Assembly (NCBI GenBank): GCA_025356335.1
Contig: JANXUF010000033.1
Coordinates: forward strand, 62,001 to 126,000
Reading direction: 5' to 3'
From: Actinomycetes bacterium
Lineage (GTDB): Bacteria; Actinomycetota; Acidimicrobiia; Acidimicrobiales; Ilumatobacteraceae
DNA: 64,000 nucleotides
Positions within the stretch are counted from its first letter, which is position 1; each line of letters opens with the position of its first letter. The notes below the pieces were generated by a model. It worked only from the letters and a program-made list of their open reading frames with translations, did not search any database and was not told the origin of the DNA. The translations under genes and the position numbers were made by a program. This document shows positions 43,042-50,974 of the stretch, in pieces.

Positions 43042-44316
43042 CTAGCCGCAGGCGAATTTGACGGAGGGGAACGGGTTGACTGCTGCACCGTTGCCCGGGT
43101 GTATCTCGAAGTGGAGGTGCACGCTGCCCTTGGCGTCACCCGTATCGCCCATATACCCGATCACGTCACCCCGCTTCACGACACCGTTTTTCGCCCAACT
43201 GTCGAGGTGGGCGTAGTAGTACCCGTTGCCGTTGCTGCCGGTGAAGTTGACGGCGTTACCACCGAGGCCGTTGGTTTCGTCTTTGGCGATGCCATCGACG
43301 ACAGCGAGAATCGGGGTGCCGCGTGCGCCGAGCATGTCGACGCCCTGATGCCTGCGGCCTCCTGAACGCGGCGCTCCCCACGTATCGCTGAATGCAGAGG
43401 GCCCACCGACCGGGCAGATGATGCTCGTGTCGACGTAGCCGCAATCGCCGATGCATCCGCCGTTGACGTTCGCGCTGCCGTTTCCGCCGCCGGTCACCGC
43501 CACTGGTGTGGCGGCCGCTGCCGGCCCGGCGGCCGCCGGTGCTCCGGCAGAGACGCTTGCGGCAGCTGCAGCTGCCGCCTTCTGCGCAGCAGCGTCCGCA
43601 GCCGCTTTCTGCGCAGCTGCTTTGATCGCCGCTTTTTCAGCAGCCTGCTGCTGCGCAAGCGCCTTGGCGATGGCCTGGTCCTGCAACGCCTTGTTCTGGA
43701 TCTCCGTCCATGTGTCGATGTCGGCCCGTGCCGCTGACTGCGCCGCTTCCAGCGACGCCTGCTTCAGTTGAATCTGGTGCGTCTTGGCAGTGAGCGCCGC
43801 CTGCTTGACTTCCAGCAGCTGTTTCGACACCTGAAACTGATCGATGGCGCTGAGGTTGGTGTCGGTCAGCAGACCGGTCAGCGCGCTGATTTCAACCTGA
43901 TTGGTGACGCCTTTGAGATCGCTGAGCAGCAGGTTGGTGGAAGTGTCACCGGCGGCGAACTGCTGCAGGGCAAGTTGCTGAACCCCGCGTTGCAGCGTCG
44001 AAACCTGCTGTTTCACGGCATCGACCTGGGAGGTCAGTTCGACTGCGTCCTGGTTGGCCTGATCGAGTTCGGATTGCGCCGTTCCCCATGCTGCCGCCGC
44101 CTGGTTCGCCTGATTGTGCGCAGCAGTCACTTCGGCAACGGCCTTGTCGATGTCGCTCTGGTCCTCGGCGTGAGCGGCACTGCTCGGTGCCATGGCGATG
44201 GCCGCGCCAATCAGCGCAACGGCGATGAGTCGCCGGCCCAGCGAGCGATGAACGCCTGTGAATACATGCACGACGAATCGGAATAATACCGGCCTGCACG
44301 TCCACGGTGGTGTCAT
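43042..44316 (-). CDS. Secreted M23 family endopeptidase with coiled coil
   Basis: Up to 424 residues. An N-terminal signal peptide ('RLIAVALIGAAIAMAPSSAA') precedes a long coiled coil (about residues 50-230), an Ala-rich linker, and an LytM/M23 domain with 'GGRRHQGVDM' and 'GSVHLHFEIHPG', which supply the zinc ligands. It likely cuts peptidoglycan or acts as an amidase activator like EnvC/RipA-type partners. The start is uncertain: GTG at 44271 directly follows a TATTAT -10-like box. Divergent from the ABC ATPase gene. Confidence 0.87.
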   Translation of the reverse strand: MTPPWTCRPVLFRFVVHVFTGVHRSLGRRLIAVALIGAAIAMAPSSAAHAEDQSDIDKAVAEVTAAHNQANQAAAAWGTAQSELDQANQDAVELTSQVDAVKQQVSTLQRGVQQLALQQFAAGDTSTNLLLSDLKGVTNQVEISALTGLLTDTNLSAIDQFQVSKQLLEVKQAALTAKTHQIQLKQASLEAAQSAARADIDTWTEIQNKALQDQAIAKALAQQQAAEKAAIKAAAQKAAADAAAQKAAAAAAASVSAGAPAAAGPAAAATPVAVTGGGNGSANVNGGCIGDCGYVDTSIICPVGGPSAFSDTWGAPRSGGRRHQGVDMLGARGTPILAVVDGIAKDETNGLGGNAVNFTGSNGNGYYYAHLDSWAKNGVVKRGDVIGYMGDTGDAKGSVHLHFEIHPGNGAAVNPFPSVKFACG

Positions 44317-44367
44317 CCGGATTGCGGTCTGGCTACGGCCGTCCGGAGCCGCTACCGTCCAACCTCC

Positions 44368-45216
44368 ATGTCAACGATGCCACCGGTCGTCCCGCCTCCT
44401 GCCGTCGTCCGCGTGCCTGCTGTCATCCAGTTGCGCGCTGTGCGGCTGGTCCGGGACGAGCGAGTGATTCTCGACGACGTCGATTGGAAGGTCAGCTCGG
44501 GCGAGCGGTGGGTCGTGTTGGGGTCCAACGGGTCCGGCAAGACCAGCATGGTCCGTATCGCCGCACTGATGCTGCACCCCAGCGGCGGGACGGTGCGCGT
44601 GTTGGGCGAGCAACTCGGCATGACCGATGTGCGTTCCCTCAGGCGCCGCATCGGCTACGTCTCGGCGGCACTCGCCGGACAGTTGCGAAACGATCTCATC
44701 GCCGCCGACATTGTCATGACGGCCAAGAACGCAGCGCTCGAACCGTGGTGGCATCGGTACGACGACGCCGATCGCCAGCGGGCCGTCCTGTGCCTCGAAC
44801 AGCTGGGCGTCGGTCACTTCGCCGATCGGTCGTTCGGGACGATGTCATCCGGCGAACAGCAGCGTGTGCTGCTGGCCCGTTCGTTGATGAACGCCCCGAA
44901 CGTGGTTCTGCTCGACGAGCCGAGTGCCAGGCTCGATCTCGGAGGGCGAGAACAACTCGTCGGCGCGCTGACGGAGATGGCCGACAACCCCGACGGGCCG
45001 GCCTTGGTACTCGTCACCCACCATGTCGACGAGATCCCTCCCGGCATGACTCACGCAGTGTTGCTCCGCGACGGCCTCGTCCAGGCGTCTGGGCCGATCG
45101 CCAAGGTGTTGACCAGCGAATCGCTGAGCGCCTGCTTCGGCCTGCAGCTCGACCTCGAACGCCGGCCGAACGGCCGCCTCAGCGCCTACGCCAGCAGCGG
45201 GCAGCCACTCCGATAG
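44368..45216 (+). CDS. ABC transporter ATP-binding protein
   Basis: A 282-residue ATPase. Walker A 'LGSNGSGKTSMV', signature 'MSSGEQQRVLLARSLM', Walker B 'VVLLDEPSARLDL', switch 'LVTHHVDEIPPG'. The HHVDEIP sequence recalls the ModF/PhrA-like group of soluble or metal-transport ATPases. No permease gene is adjacent, so its partner is unknown. The start is the ATG before 'STMPPVVPPP'. Confidence 0.82.
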   Translation: MSTMPPVVPPPAVVRVPAVIQLRAVRLVRDERVILDDVDWKVSSGERWVVLGSNGSGKTSMVRIAALMLHPSGGTVRVLGEQLGMTDVRSLRRRIGYVSAALAGQLRNDLIAADIVMTAKNAALEPWWHRYDDADRQRAVLCLEQLGVGHFADRSFGTMSSGEQQRVLLARSLMNAPNVVLLDEPSARLDLGGREQLVGALTEMADNPDGPALVLVTHHVDEIPPGMTHAVLLRDGLVQASGPIAKVLTSESLSACFGLQLDLERRPNGRLSAYASSGQPLR

Positions 45217-45226
45217 CAGCTAGGTG

Positions 45227-45303
45227 CCCGAGTGTGGACGCACCCGAGTGTGGACGCCGCACCGGAGTGCGGTGGCGACCGCTACGGGTGCCTGGACACT
45301 CGG
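45227..45303. repeat. Direct and inverted repeats after the ABC ATPase gene
   Basis: Two 16-bp copies of 'cccgagtgtggacgc' are followed by the hairpin CCGCAC-cgga-GTGCGG and by 'ggacactcgg', the inverted form of the repeat head. It sits between convergent genes and could terminate both. Confidence 0.65.
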
Positions 45304-45335
45304 ATGCCGCGCTGACACAGTGCTGCACGAACAGT

Positions 45336-45815
45336 TCAGGCGGTGCCTGGGGGTTGTTCGACGAGCGCCTTCAGGGAGTCACGCCCCCGGTTGATCTGCT
45401 CGTGCAATACCCGTTCGAGGACCGCGCCTGTCCACAAACCGCCGCCATAGTGCAACGACATCGTCAACGTCGTCGACGTCGTCCTCGCCGGTCCCGTCAA
45501 CGTCGTCGCCGTCGTCAGTTCGGCCTGCAGTACCCACGAGGAGTGACTGTTGCCGTCCAATTCCCGTCGTTCGAAACGCACGAGTTTCCCGTCGACACCG
45601 TCTGTGCGCACCATCCGCAGACGCTTCGAGCGGGCGAACGGACCAACCCGTGCCCGCAGTTCGACCGTCCATGCCGGTGCTGCGTCCGCTGCCATCTGGT
45701 CTGGCGCAGCTCGGTGCACGAGATCGAGCCATACCGGGTAGTCGGTGAGGTCGTGAACCCATCGATACAGCGTCGCCGGCGGGCATTCGGCGACGAGCAC
45801 AGCACTGATGTCCAC
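45336..45815 (-). CDS. SRPBCC (START-like) family protein
   Basis: A 159-residue hydrophobic-pocket protein of the polyketide cyclase/dehydrase group: 'PPATLYRWVHDLTDYPVWLD' is the usual first helix pair, and 'GRDSLKALVEQ' the long C-terminal helix. Ligand unknown. It lies 28 bp downstream of the DUF3499 gene on the same strand. Confidence 0.7.
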   Translation of the reverse strand: MDISAVLVAECPPATLYRWVHDLTDYPVWLDLVHRAAPDQMAADAAPAWTVELRARVGPFARSKRLRMVRTDGVDGKLVRFERRELDGNSHSSWVLQAELTTATTLTGPARTTSTTLTMSLHYGGGLWTGAVLERVLHEQINRGRDSLKALVEQPPGTA

Positions 45816-45843
45816 ACGCTGAGTATGCCAAGCCGAACTGCGA

Positions 45844-46374
45844 TCATTCGCTGGAGGCCTGAGGACGTCCGTCGACGAACGGCTCGGTGCCGAAGGCTTT
45901 TGCCAACAGCGGGGTTCGTGCCGACAGCAATCCGTTCAGGTCGTCGCGGCGGTCGAAAACCGGGATCCACGGGAGCGCAACAGCTGGTCCACCGGCTCGA
46001 TCGCCTGCAGGCTGGTCGAGCCCTGCTGTCGGGAGTGCGTCGGTGGCCATGATCTCGAACGGCAGCTCCTCTGTGGAGTCGACGTGCTGACGCGACGCCG
46101 GCCGCTGGTGCCTCGGGCGTGGCTTCGCGACCGGGTGTTCCGGCGGCGGCTGCTGGCGGAACAGGCGCGGTTGGCTTTCACGGAGGTCGTCGAGCCACCA
46201 GCCCAACGGCGGGGTCAACGAGTTGGCGTGGTGCTCGCACAACGCTCCCCCGCGGATCGCCGTGCCCTCCTGTGAATAGAGGACCGAGAGGAAGACCAGG
46301 TGGCGCCGGGCATCGAAGCCGTAGCCGACAGCAGCGGCGACGGAACATCCGGGACGTTCACAGAGCCGAGCCAC
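45844..46374 (-). CDS. DUF3499 family protein
   Basis: A 176-residue actinobacterial protein. 'CERPGCSVAAAVGYGFDARR' and 'GALCEHHANSLTPPLGWWL' contain the Cys/His set expected to hold a zinc. The remainder is Pro/Arg-rich and probably disordered. GTG start. Only 19 bp separate it from the divergent response regulator gene, so both may have leaderless mRNAs. Function unknown for the family. Confidence 0.72.
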   Translation of the reverse strand: MARLCERPGCSVAAAVGYGFDARRHLVFLSVLYSQEGTAIRGGALCEHHANSLTPPLGWWLDDLRESQPRLFRQQPPPEHPVAKPRPRHQRPASRQHVDSTEELPFEIMATDALPTAGLDQPAGDRAGGPAVALPWIPVFDRRDDLNGLLSARTPLLAKAFGTEPFVDGRPQASSE

Positions 46375-46393
46375 GACGTAATGTTAGTGGTGG

Positions 46394-47080
46394 ATGCGTG
46401 CACTGATAGTCGAGGACGATCCGTCGATGGCTGCCTCGCTCCGCCGCGGGCTGGAGGCGGAGGGATACACCGTCGCAGTGGCCGACAACGGCGAGGATGG
46501 GCTGTTCCAGGCACAGCAGGGCGACTTCGACATCGTGCTCCTCGACATCATGTTGCCGAGGCGAAACGGCTATCTCGTGGTGACCGATCTCCGCACGTCG
46601 GGCAGCACGGTCCCGGTGCTGATGCTGACAGCGAAGGACGGGGAGTGGGATCAGGCGGAGGCGCTGGACTCGGGTGCCGACGACTACCTCGCCAAGCCGT
46701 TCTCCTATCCCGTGCTGCTCGCGAGGATGCGTGCGCTGATTCGTCGGTCCGCCGGCATCGCCGATCCACTGCTGACCGTCGGCGACCTACGCATCGATCC
46801 GTCTGCGAAACGCTGCTGGCGAGCCGGAGTCGAGATCGAGCTGACGGCTCGTGAGTTCGCTGTGCTCGAGTACCTGGCGGTCCAGTCCGGACGCGTCGTC
46901 AGCAAGATCGAACTCGTCGAACATGTCTGGGATCAGGCGAGGGAGCCGGACACCAACGTCGTCGAGGTCTACATCGGCTACCTGCGCCGCAAGATCGACA
47001 CCCCGTTCGAGGTCGCGCTGTTGCAGACGGTTCGCGGTGCCGGGTACCGCCTGAGCGCGCCGGTACCCGCACCGAAGTGA
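46394..47080 (+). CDS. OmpR-family response regulator
   Basis: A 228-residue regulator. Receiver domain with acidic pocket 'VEDD' and phospho-acceptor Asp51 in 'VLLDIMLP', then the Lys in 'YLAKPFSY'; winged-helix output domain with 'ELTAREFAVLEYLAVQSGRV' and 'VVEVYIGYLRRKID'. The likely kinase partner (49205-50560) is on the same strand but two genes away. Confidence 0.9.
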   Translation: MRALIVEDDPSMAASLRRGLEAEGYTVAVADNGEDGLFQAQQGDFDIVLLDIMLPRRNGYLVVTDLRTSGSTVPVLMLTAKDGEWDQAEALDSGADDYLAKPFSYPVLLARMRALIRRSAGIADPLLTVGDLRIDPSAKRCWRAGVEIELTAREFAVLEYLAVQSGRVVSKIELVEHVWDQAREPDTNVVEVYIGYLRRKIDTPFEVALLQTVRGAGYRLSAPVPAPK

Positions 47081-47122
47081 CAGCGCTTCGTCGTCCGGCC
47101 CGAACATTGCAGCGACGATGCG

Positions 47123-47143
47123 TCATGATATTCATCATCATGA
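47123..47143. promoter_or_regulatory. Inverted repeat over a putative P450 promoter
   Basis: TCATGAT and ATCATGA with a 7-nt spacer lie 70 bp upstream of the P450 start in an AT-rich patch. A TTGCAG -35-like box is 10 bp to the left, and a TATTCA -10-like box lies within the repeat, so a repressor site is plausible. Confidence 0.4.
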
Positions 47144-47213
47144 ACCTGGGGTGACGCTCACTGGATGAAGCGGACAGCAGTCGGCTGCTGGTTCGCCGAA
47201 GGAGGATCTACCG

Positions 47214-48401
47214 ATGAACGAGTATCCGTCGGTCGAGGTCAATCTGACCTCGCTCGTGACGCCCGTCGGGGCGCACTGGGAACAGAACGATCGACTGCGT
47301 GAGGAATTCCCTGTCTATTGGAACACCTACGGAAACGGCTACTGGGTGCTCACCCGCGCCGAGGAGATCCGAGAGGCCTCACAGAACCCGGCCGTGTTCT
47401 CCAATCATTCGATCGTCGCCACAGACCCGAATCCGGCGTACCGATTCCTTCCATCGTTCGTCGACCCCCCACAGCACATGAAATACCGCAAGCCGCTCAA
47501 CCGTTGGTTCTCCCCGCCCGCCGTCGCGGCGCTCGTCCCGCAACTGCGTGAATGCGCAGCGACGACGATGCAGGAGTTCGCCGCAGACGGCCATACCGAC
47601 TACGTCAACTCCTTCGGCGACCACTTCCCTGTGCGCGTCTTCCTGACGTCGATGGGCCTGCCGTTGGAACACGCTGCCTTCCTCGTTTCGTGCGTGCGCA
47701 GGATGTCTGGGGCCCGCTCGGGCTCCCCTGACCACGTCGCCAGGATGATGGGGGCGTGGGCAGACATCGCTGCGTTCTGGACCGTGCTGCTTGCCGATCG
47801 CCACGCCAACCCGCTCGACCCTGACATCGATTTCGTCACCCACATGACCGAGGCGACGATCGACGGACACCCCTTTGCCGACGACGAGATCATCGACACG
47901 CTCGTCACGTTGACACTCGGCAGCCTCGACACCCTCAAGGGTCAGTTCGGCTGGTGCATCTATCACTTCGCAACGCACCCCGAGGATCGTCAGCGGATCA
48001 TCGATGACCCGAATCTGATTCCGAACGCCGTCGAAGAGATCATGCGCGCCTACCCGATCGTCGGCATGGCGCGGAAGTTGACGCAGGACATCGAATTCCA
48101 TGGCTGTCCGATGAAGAAGGACGACATGCTCTTCCTGAATCTGCCGTCGGCGACGCGAGATCCTCGCGAATTTCCCGATGCCGACAAGGTGATCATCGAC
48201 CGCAGCCCGAATCGCCATATGGCCTTCGGGGCGAGCGAACACCGCTGCGTCGGTTCGCACCTCGCCCGCGCCGAGATGATCATCGCCTTGGAGGAATGGC
48301 ATCGAGCGATCCCCCACTATCGGCTGGGGGTCGATGAACCGCTGATGGAGCTCGGAAGTCAGATCGCCCTCGTTTCGCTACCGCTCGTGTGGGACGTATA
48401 G
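47214..48401 (+). CDS. Cytochrome P450
   Basis: A 395-residue bacterial class P450. The heme loop is 'FGASEHRCVGSHLA' with Cys345; the ExxR motif is in 'VEEIMRAYP'; the I-helix reads 'LGSLDTLKGQ', keeping the acid-threonine pair. 'ggaggatctaccg' is a strong ribosome site. Substrate unknown; no ferredoxin or reductase gene is adjacent. It separates a response regulator from a kinase. Confidence 0.92.
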   Translation: MNEYPSVEVNLTSLVTPVGAHWEQNDRLREEFPVYWNTYGNGYWVLTRAEEIREASQNPAVFSNHSIVATDPNPAYRFLPSFVDPPQHMKYRKPLNRWFSPPAVAALVPQLRECAATTMQEFAADGHTDYVNSFGDHFPVRVFLTSMGLPLEHAAFLVSCVRRMSGARSGSPDHVARMMGAWADIAAFWTVLLADRHANPLDPDIDFVTHMTEATIDGHPFADDEIIDTLVTLTLGSLDTLKGQFGWCIYHFATHPEDRQRIIDDPNLIPNAVEEIMRAYPIVGMARKLTQDIEFHGCPMKKDDMLFLNLPSATRDPREFPDADKVIIDRSPNRHMAFGASEHRCVGSHLARAEMIIALEEWHRAIPHYRLGVDEPLMELGSQIALVSLPLVWDV

Positions 48402-48555
48402 CGACAGCCGGCGATCGCCGGAAACCGTCGCCGAACGTCGCCTTTGAAACCGCCTCCGGAGACCTTGCTACACCGCTTTGCTACGCTCGCTTGCACCGGC
48501 GTTCGCGCCTGTCATGCCCACGAGTTGCCGCACTGCGCCAGCGGGAAGGAGAGAG

Positions 48556-49161
48556 ATGTCCGCAACTACTACGTTCGCCGACGACATCGTCTATCCAGAC
48601 AGCGACGCCAAGGCGATGGCCGACAGTCAGCAACAGGCTGCGGTCATCCGCCGACTCGTCGCCGGATTCGAGCGGGTCTTCGCCGATCGCCAGGATGTTG
48701 TGGTCGGCGGCGACTTCTTCTGGTACCCGGTCGAGGGAGTCCCGAAAATCGTCGCCGCGCCTGACGTCACGATACTTTTCGGCGTCGACCAGGACGACGA
48801 TCTGTCGAACGGTCGGCCGGGGGTGTACGGAGGCAGCATCGCGCTGACGGCCGAGGTGATGTCGTCGGCGAACACCTGGCGGGAGATGACCGAGAAGCGG
48901 ATGGTCCACGACCGTTGTGGTGTGCCGGAATCCTGGGTTTTCGATCCGGAAACCGCCATCCTCGAAGTGTGGCGGCGGACCGAAGACGGCGGTCTCTTCG
49001 CCGTCGCCGATCCGGCAGACGGCTCTGTCAGCCCACTCGGCAACGTTCGTGTGAGCGTCGAGGACGGGGACCTCGTCATTCGCGATCCAGACGGTCGGGC
49101 CTGGCCGCGACTGACAGGTATCGGTCTGCACGAGCTGCACGACTGGGAACGAGACGCTTGA
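48556..49161 (+). CDS. Uma2 (DUF820) family putative endonuclease
   Basis: A 201-residue PD-(D/E)xK-like protein. 'VAAPDVTILFGVDQDDD', 'ALTAEVMSSANTWREMTEKR' and 'GVPESWVFDPETAILEVWRR' match the Uma2 pattern (PDxxxx, E-V-x-S, K, Y/W-x-xDP). The start at 48556 is chosen for 'gggaaggagagag' in front. Uma2 proteins are abundant in cyanobacteria, Chloroflexi and actinobacteria; their role is unclear. Confidence 0.8.
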   Translation: MSATTTFADDIVYPDSDAKAMADSQQQAAVIRRLVAGFERVFADRQDVVVGGDFFWYPVEGVPKIVAAPDVTILFGVDQDDDLSNGRPGVYGGSIALTAEVMSSANTWREMTEKRMVHDRCGVPESWVFDPETAILEVWRRTEDGGLFAVADPADGSVSPLGNVRVSVEDGDLVIRDPDGRAWPRLTGIGLHELHDWERDA

Positions 49162-49204
49162 CCAGCAGGTCGGTCGCGAACCGGGCGCCGACGGGCGCCT
49201 CACG

Positions 49205-50560
49205 ATGAGGTTGAAGAAGGCGTCGGTGCGGACGCGCATCGCCGTCGCCGCGACGCTCGCCGTCGGTGTCGTACTCATCGCCGCCGGGTTCGTGCTGATT
49301 TCTGTCGTCCGGTCGTCGCTCGAACGACCGATCGCCGGCGAGGCCAAGGTGCGGGCCGCCGATGTGGTGACGCTGTCCAGCAGCAGCGGCGTCCTGCCTT
49401 CGACGATCCCGCCGCTGCCGGCACCATGGCCGACGCTGGTCCAGGTCGTCGACTCGCGCGGCGACGTCATCGCTGCGAGCCGAGAGCTCGAGGGTGAACC
49501 GCCGCTACTCGTGCCGACGTCGTCGAGGCGGGAGCCGACAGGCAGCACCTACATCGTCTTCAAGGAGCATCGCCAGCACTGGCAGTTGAACGCCGTCACG
49601 GCGAACGTCGAGGGCGCCGACGTGACGGTCGTCGTCGCCACCTCGCTCGCCCAGGCCGAGCGCAGCACACGCCTGGTCGAAATCGCCCTGGCGATCGGGA
49701 TTCCCGTTCTCCTGCTGCTCGTGGCGACGCTCGGCTGGATCCTCGTCGGCCGCGCCCTTCGCCCGGTCGAGGATCTGCGCCGCGAGGTCGCCGGCTACGA
49801 CCGCTCGACCGGCGGACGGCGCGTGCCAGAGCCGCCGACGGATGACGAGATCGCCAGGCTCGCCAGGACGTTGAACGCGCTCCTCGATCGCCTCGACGAG
49901 GCCAACGGACGCCAGCGTCGGTTCATCGCCGACGCCTCGCACGAACTGCGCAGCCCTGTCGCCAACATACGCGCTGCAATGGAAATCGCGCTCGCCCATC
50001 CGGACAGCACGCCGTGGCTCGAGGTCGCCGCTGACGTGCTCGATCAGAACGCTCGTATGGGCCGACTGGTCGACGACCTGTTGCTGCTCGGCCGCGCAGA
50101 GGCAGACCCGACGACACGCCGCAACGAACAGGTCGAACTGCACGCGATCATCGACGCAGCCATCGCCAGCCAGGTCGACATGCGAGTCCCCGTCCGTTCG
50201 CATGCAGCTACTGCTGTCTACGTCACCGGTGACGCCGGGCAACTCGAACGGGTCGTGGAGAATCTCGTCGCCAACGCCCAACGCCACGCAGCGACGGCCG
50301 TCGACGTCTCCGTGTCGCGTCACGGCCGTTGGGCGGTCATCGACGTCACCGACGACGGCCCAGGGGTGGCGGCAGCCGATCGCGAGCGGGTGTTCCAACG
50401 ATTCGTCCGCCTCGACTCCGACCGCTCTCCTCGTGGCGGCGGAACGGGCCTCGGCCTGGCGATCGTTGCCGAGGTCGTTGCAGCCCACGGCGGCACGGTG
50501 TCGGTCACCGATGCCCACCCGGGGGCCGTTTTCACCGTTCGGCTGCCCGTCGCCTCCTGA
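49205..50560 (+). CDS. Sensor histidine kinase
   Basis: A 451-residue membrane kinase: TM1 about residues 13-35, a short extracytoplasmic sensor region, TM2 about 155-182, HAMP, phospho-acceptor His246 in 'DASHELRSPV', N-box 'VVENLVANAQRH', G1 'DVTDDGPGV', G2 'GGGTGLGLAIV'. All catalytic boxes are intact. The sensor ligand is unknown. Its likely response regulator is encoded at 46394-47080. Confidence 0.9.
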   Translation: MRLKKASVRTRIAVAATLAVGVVLIAAGFVLISVVRSSLERPIAGEAKVRAADVVTLSSSSGVLPSTIPPLPAPWPTLVQVVDSRGDVIAASRELEGEPPLLVPTSSRREPTGSTYIVFKEHRQHWQLNAVTANVEGADVTVVVATSLAQAERSTRLVEIALAIGIPVLLLLVATLGWILVGRALRPVEDLRREVAGYDRSTGGRRVPEPPTDDEIARLARTLNALLDRLDEANGRQRRFIADASHELRSPVANIRAAMEIALAHPDSTPWLEVAADVLDQNARMGRLVDDLLLLGRAEADPTTRRNEQVELHAIIDAAIASQVDMRVPVRSHAATAVYVTGDAGQLERVVENLVANAQRHAATAVDVSVSRHGRWAVIDVTDDGPGVAAADRERVFQRFVRLDSDRSPRGGGTGLGLAIVAEVVAAHGGTVSVTDAHPGAVFTVRLPVAS

Positions 50561-50743
50561 CTCGCCGAACACTCCCCGAGCAGCGGCAAGCAAGGAGTCC
50601 GCTGAGTACCGTGCGCTCATACGTCAGGTGGTACCAGCGGATTTGGTCTCGATGGCCACCGGTACACGGCGACGACGTCGGCTGGAGCCAGGGTCAGCAC
50701 TCATGCTGCCCCCCATTCCCCCGCGGGCCGTGCTTTGCACCGC

Positions 50744-50910
50744 CGAGTACGCCCGGCCCAAGCGAGTACGTGCGGGTCGCGCGAGTACGTGCGGCCCAAG
50801 CGAGTACGTGCGGGTCGAGCGAGTACGTGCGGGTCGCTGAGCGAACCAGACGTACTCCCGTGGACCGCCGGTACTCGGCGGTGGACCGCCGGTACTCGGC
50901 GGTGGACGTG
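50744..50910. repeat. Tandem repeats: five 19-bp and two 21-bp units
   Basis: From 50744 five 19-bp units start with 'cgagtacgtgcgg'; the ends alternate between 'gcccaag' and 'ggtcg' forms. From 50860 two perfect 21-bp units 'gtggaccgccggtactcggcg' follow, each able to fold (CGCCG/CGGCG). The first set carries 'cgagtac', the second the inverted 'gtactcg'. They fill much of the 414-bp gap between the kinase and LolA-like genes, which otherwise shows no gene. Confidence 0.85.
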
Positions 50911-50974
50911 GCGAGTCAAGCGGGGAGCGGGACTCTCAGGATCCTCTTAGTGCCGGTGCAATACAGTCAGGCGC

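Noticed and set aside
42843-43061. 72-residue ORF with a good ribosome site
   Set aside because: Composition is Arg/Gly-rich and the DNA is dominated by hairpins; it runs into the end of the M23 gene. I see no protein-like pattern.
50744-50910. Possible CRISPR array
   Set aside because: Units are only 19-21 bp and directly abut; there are no unique spacers and no cas genes.
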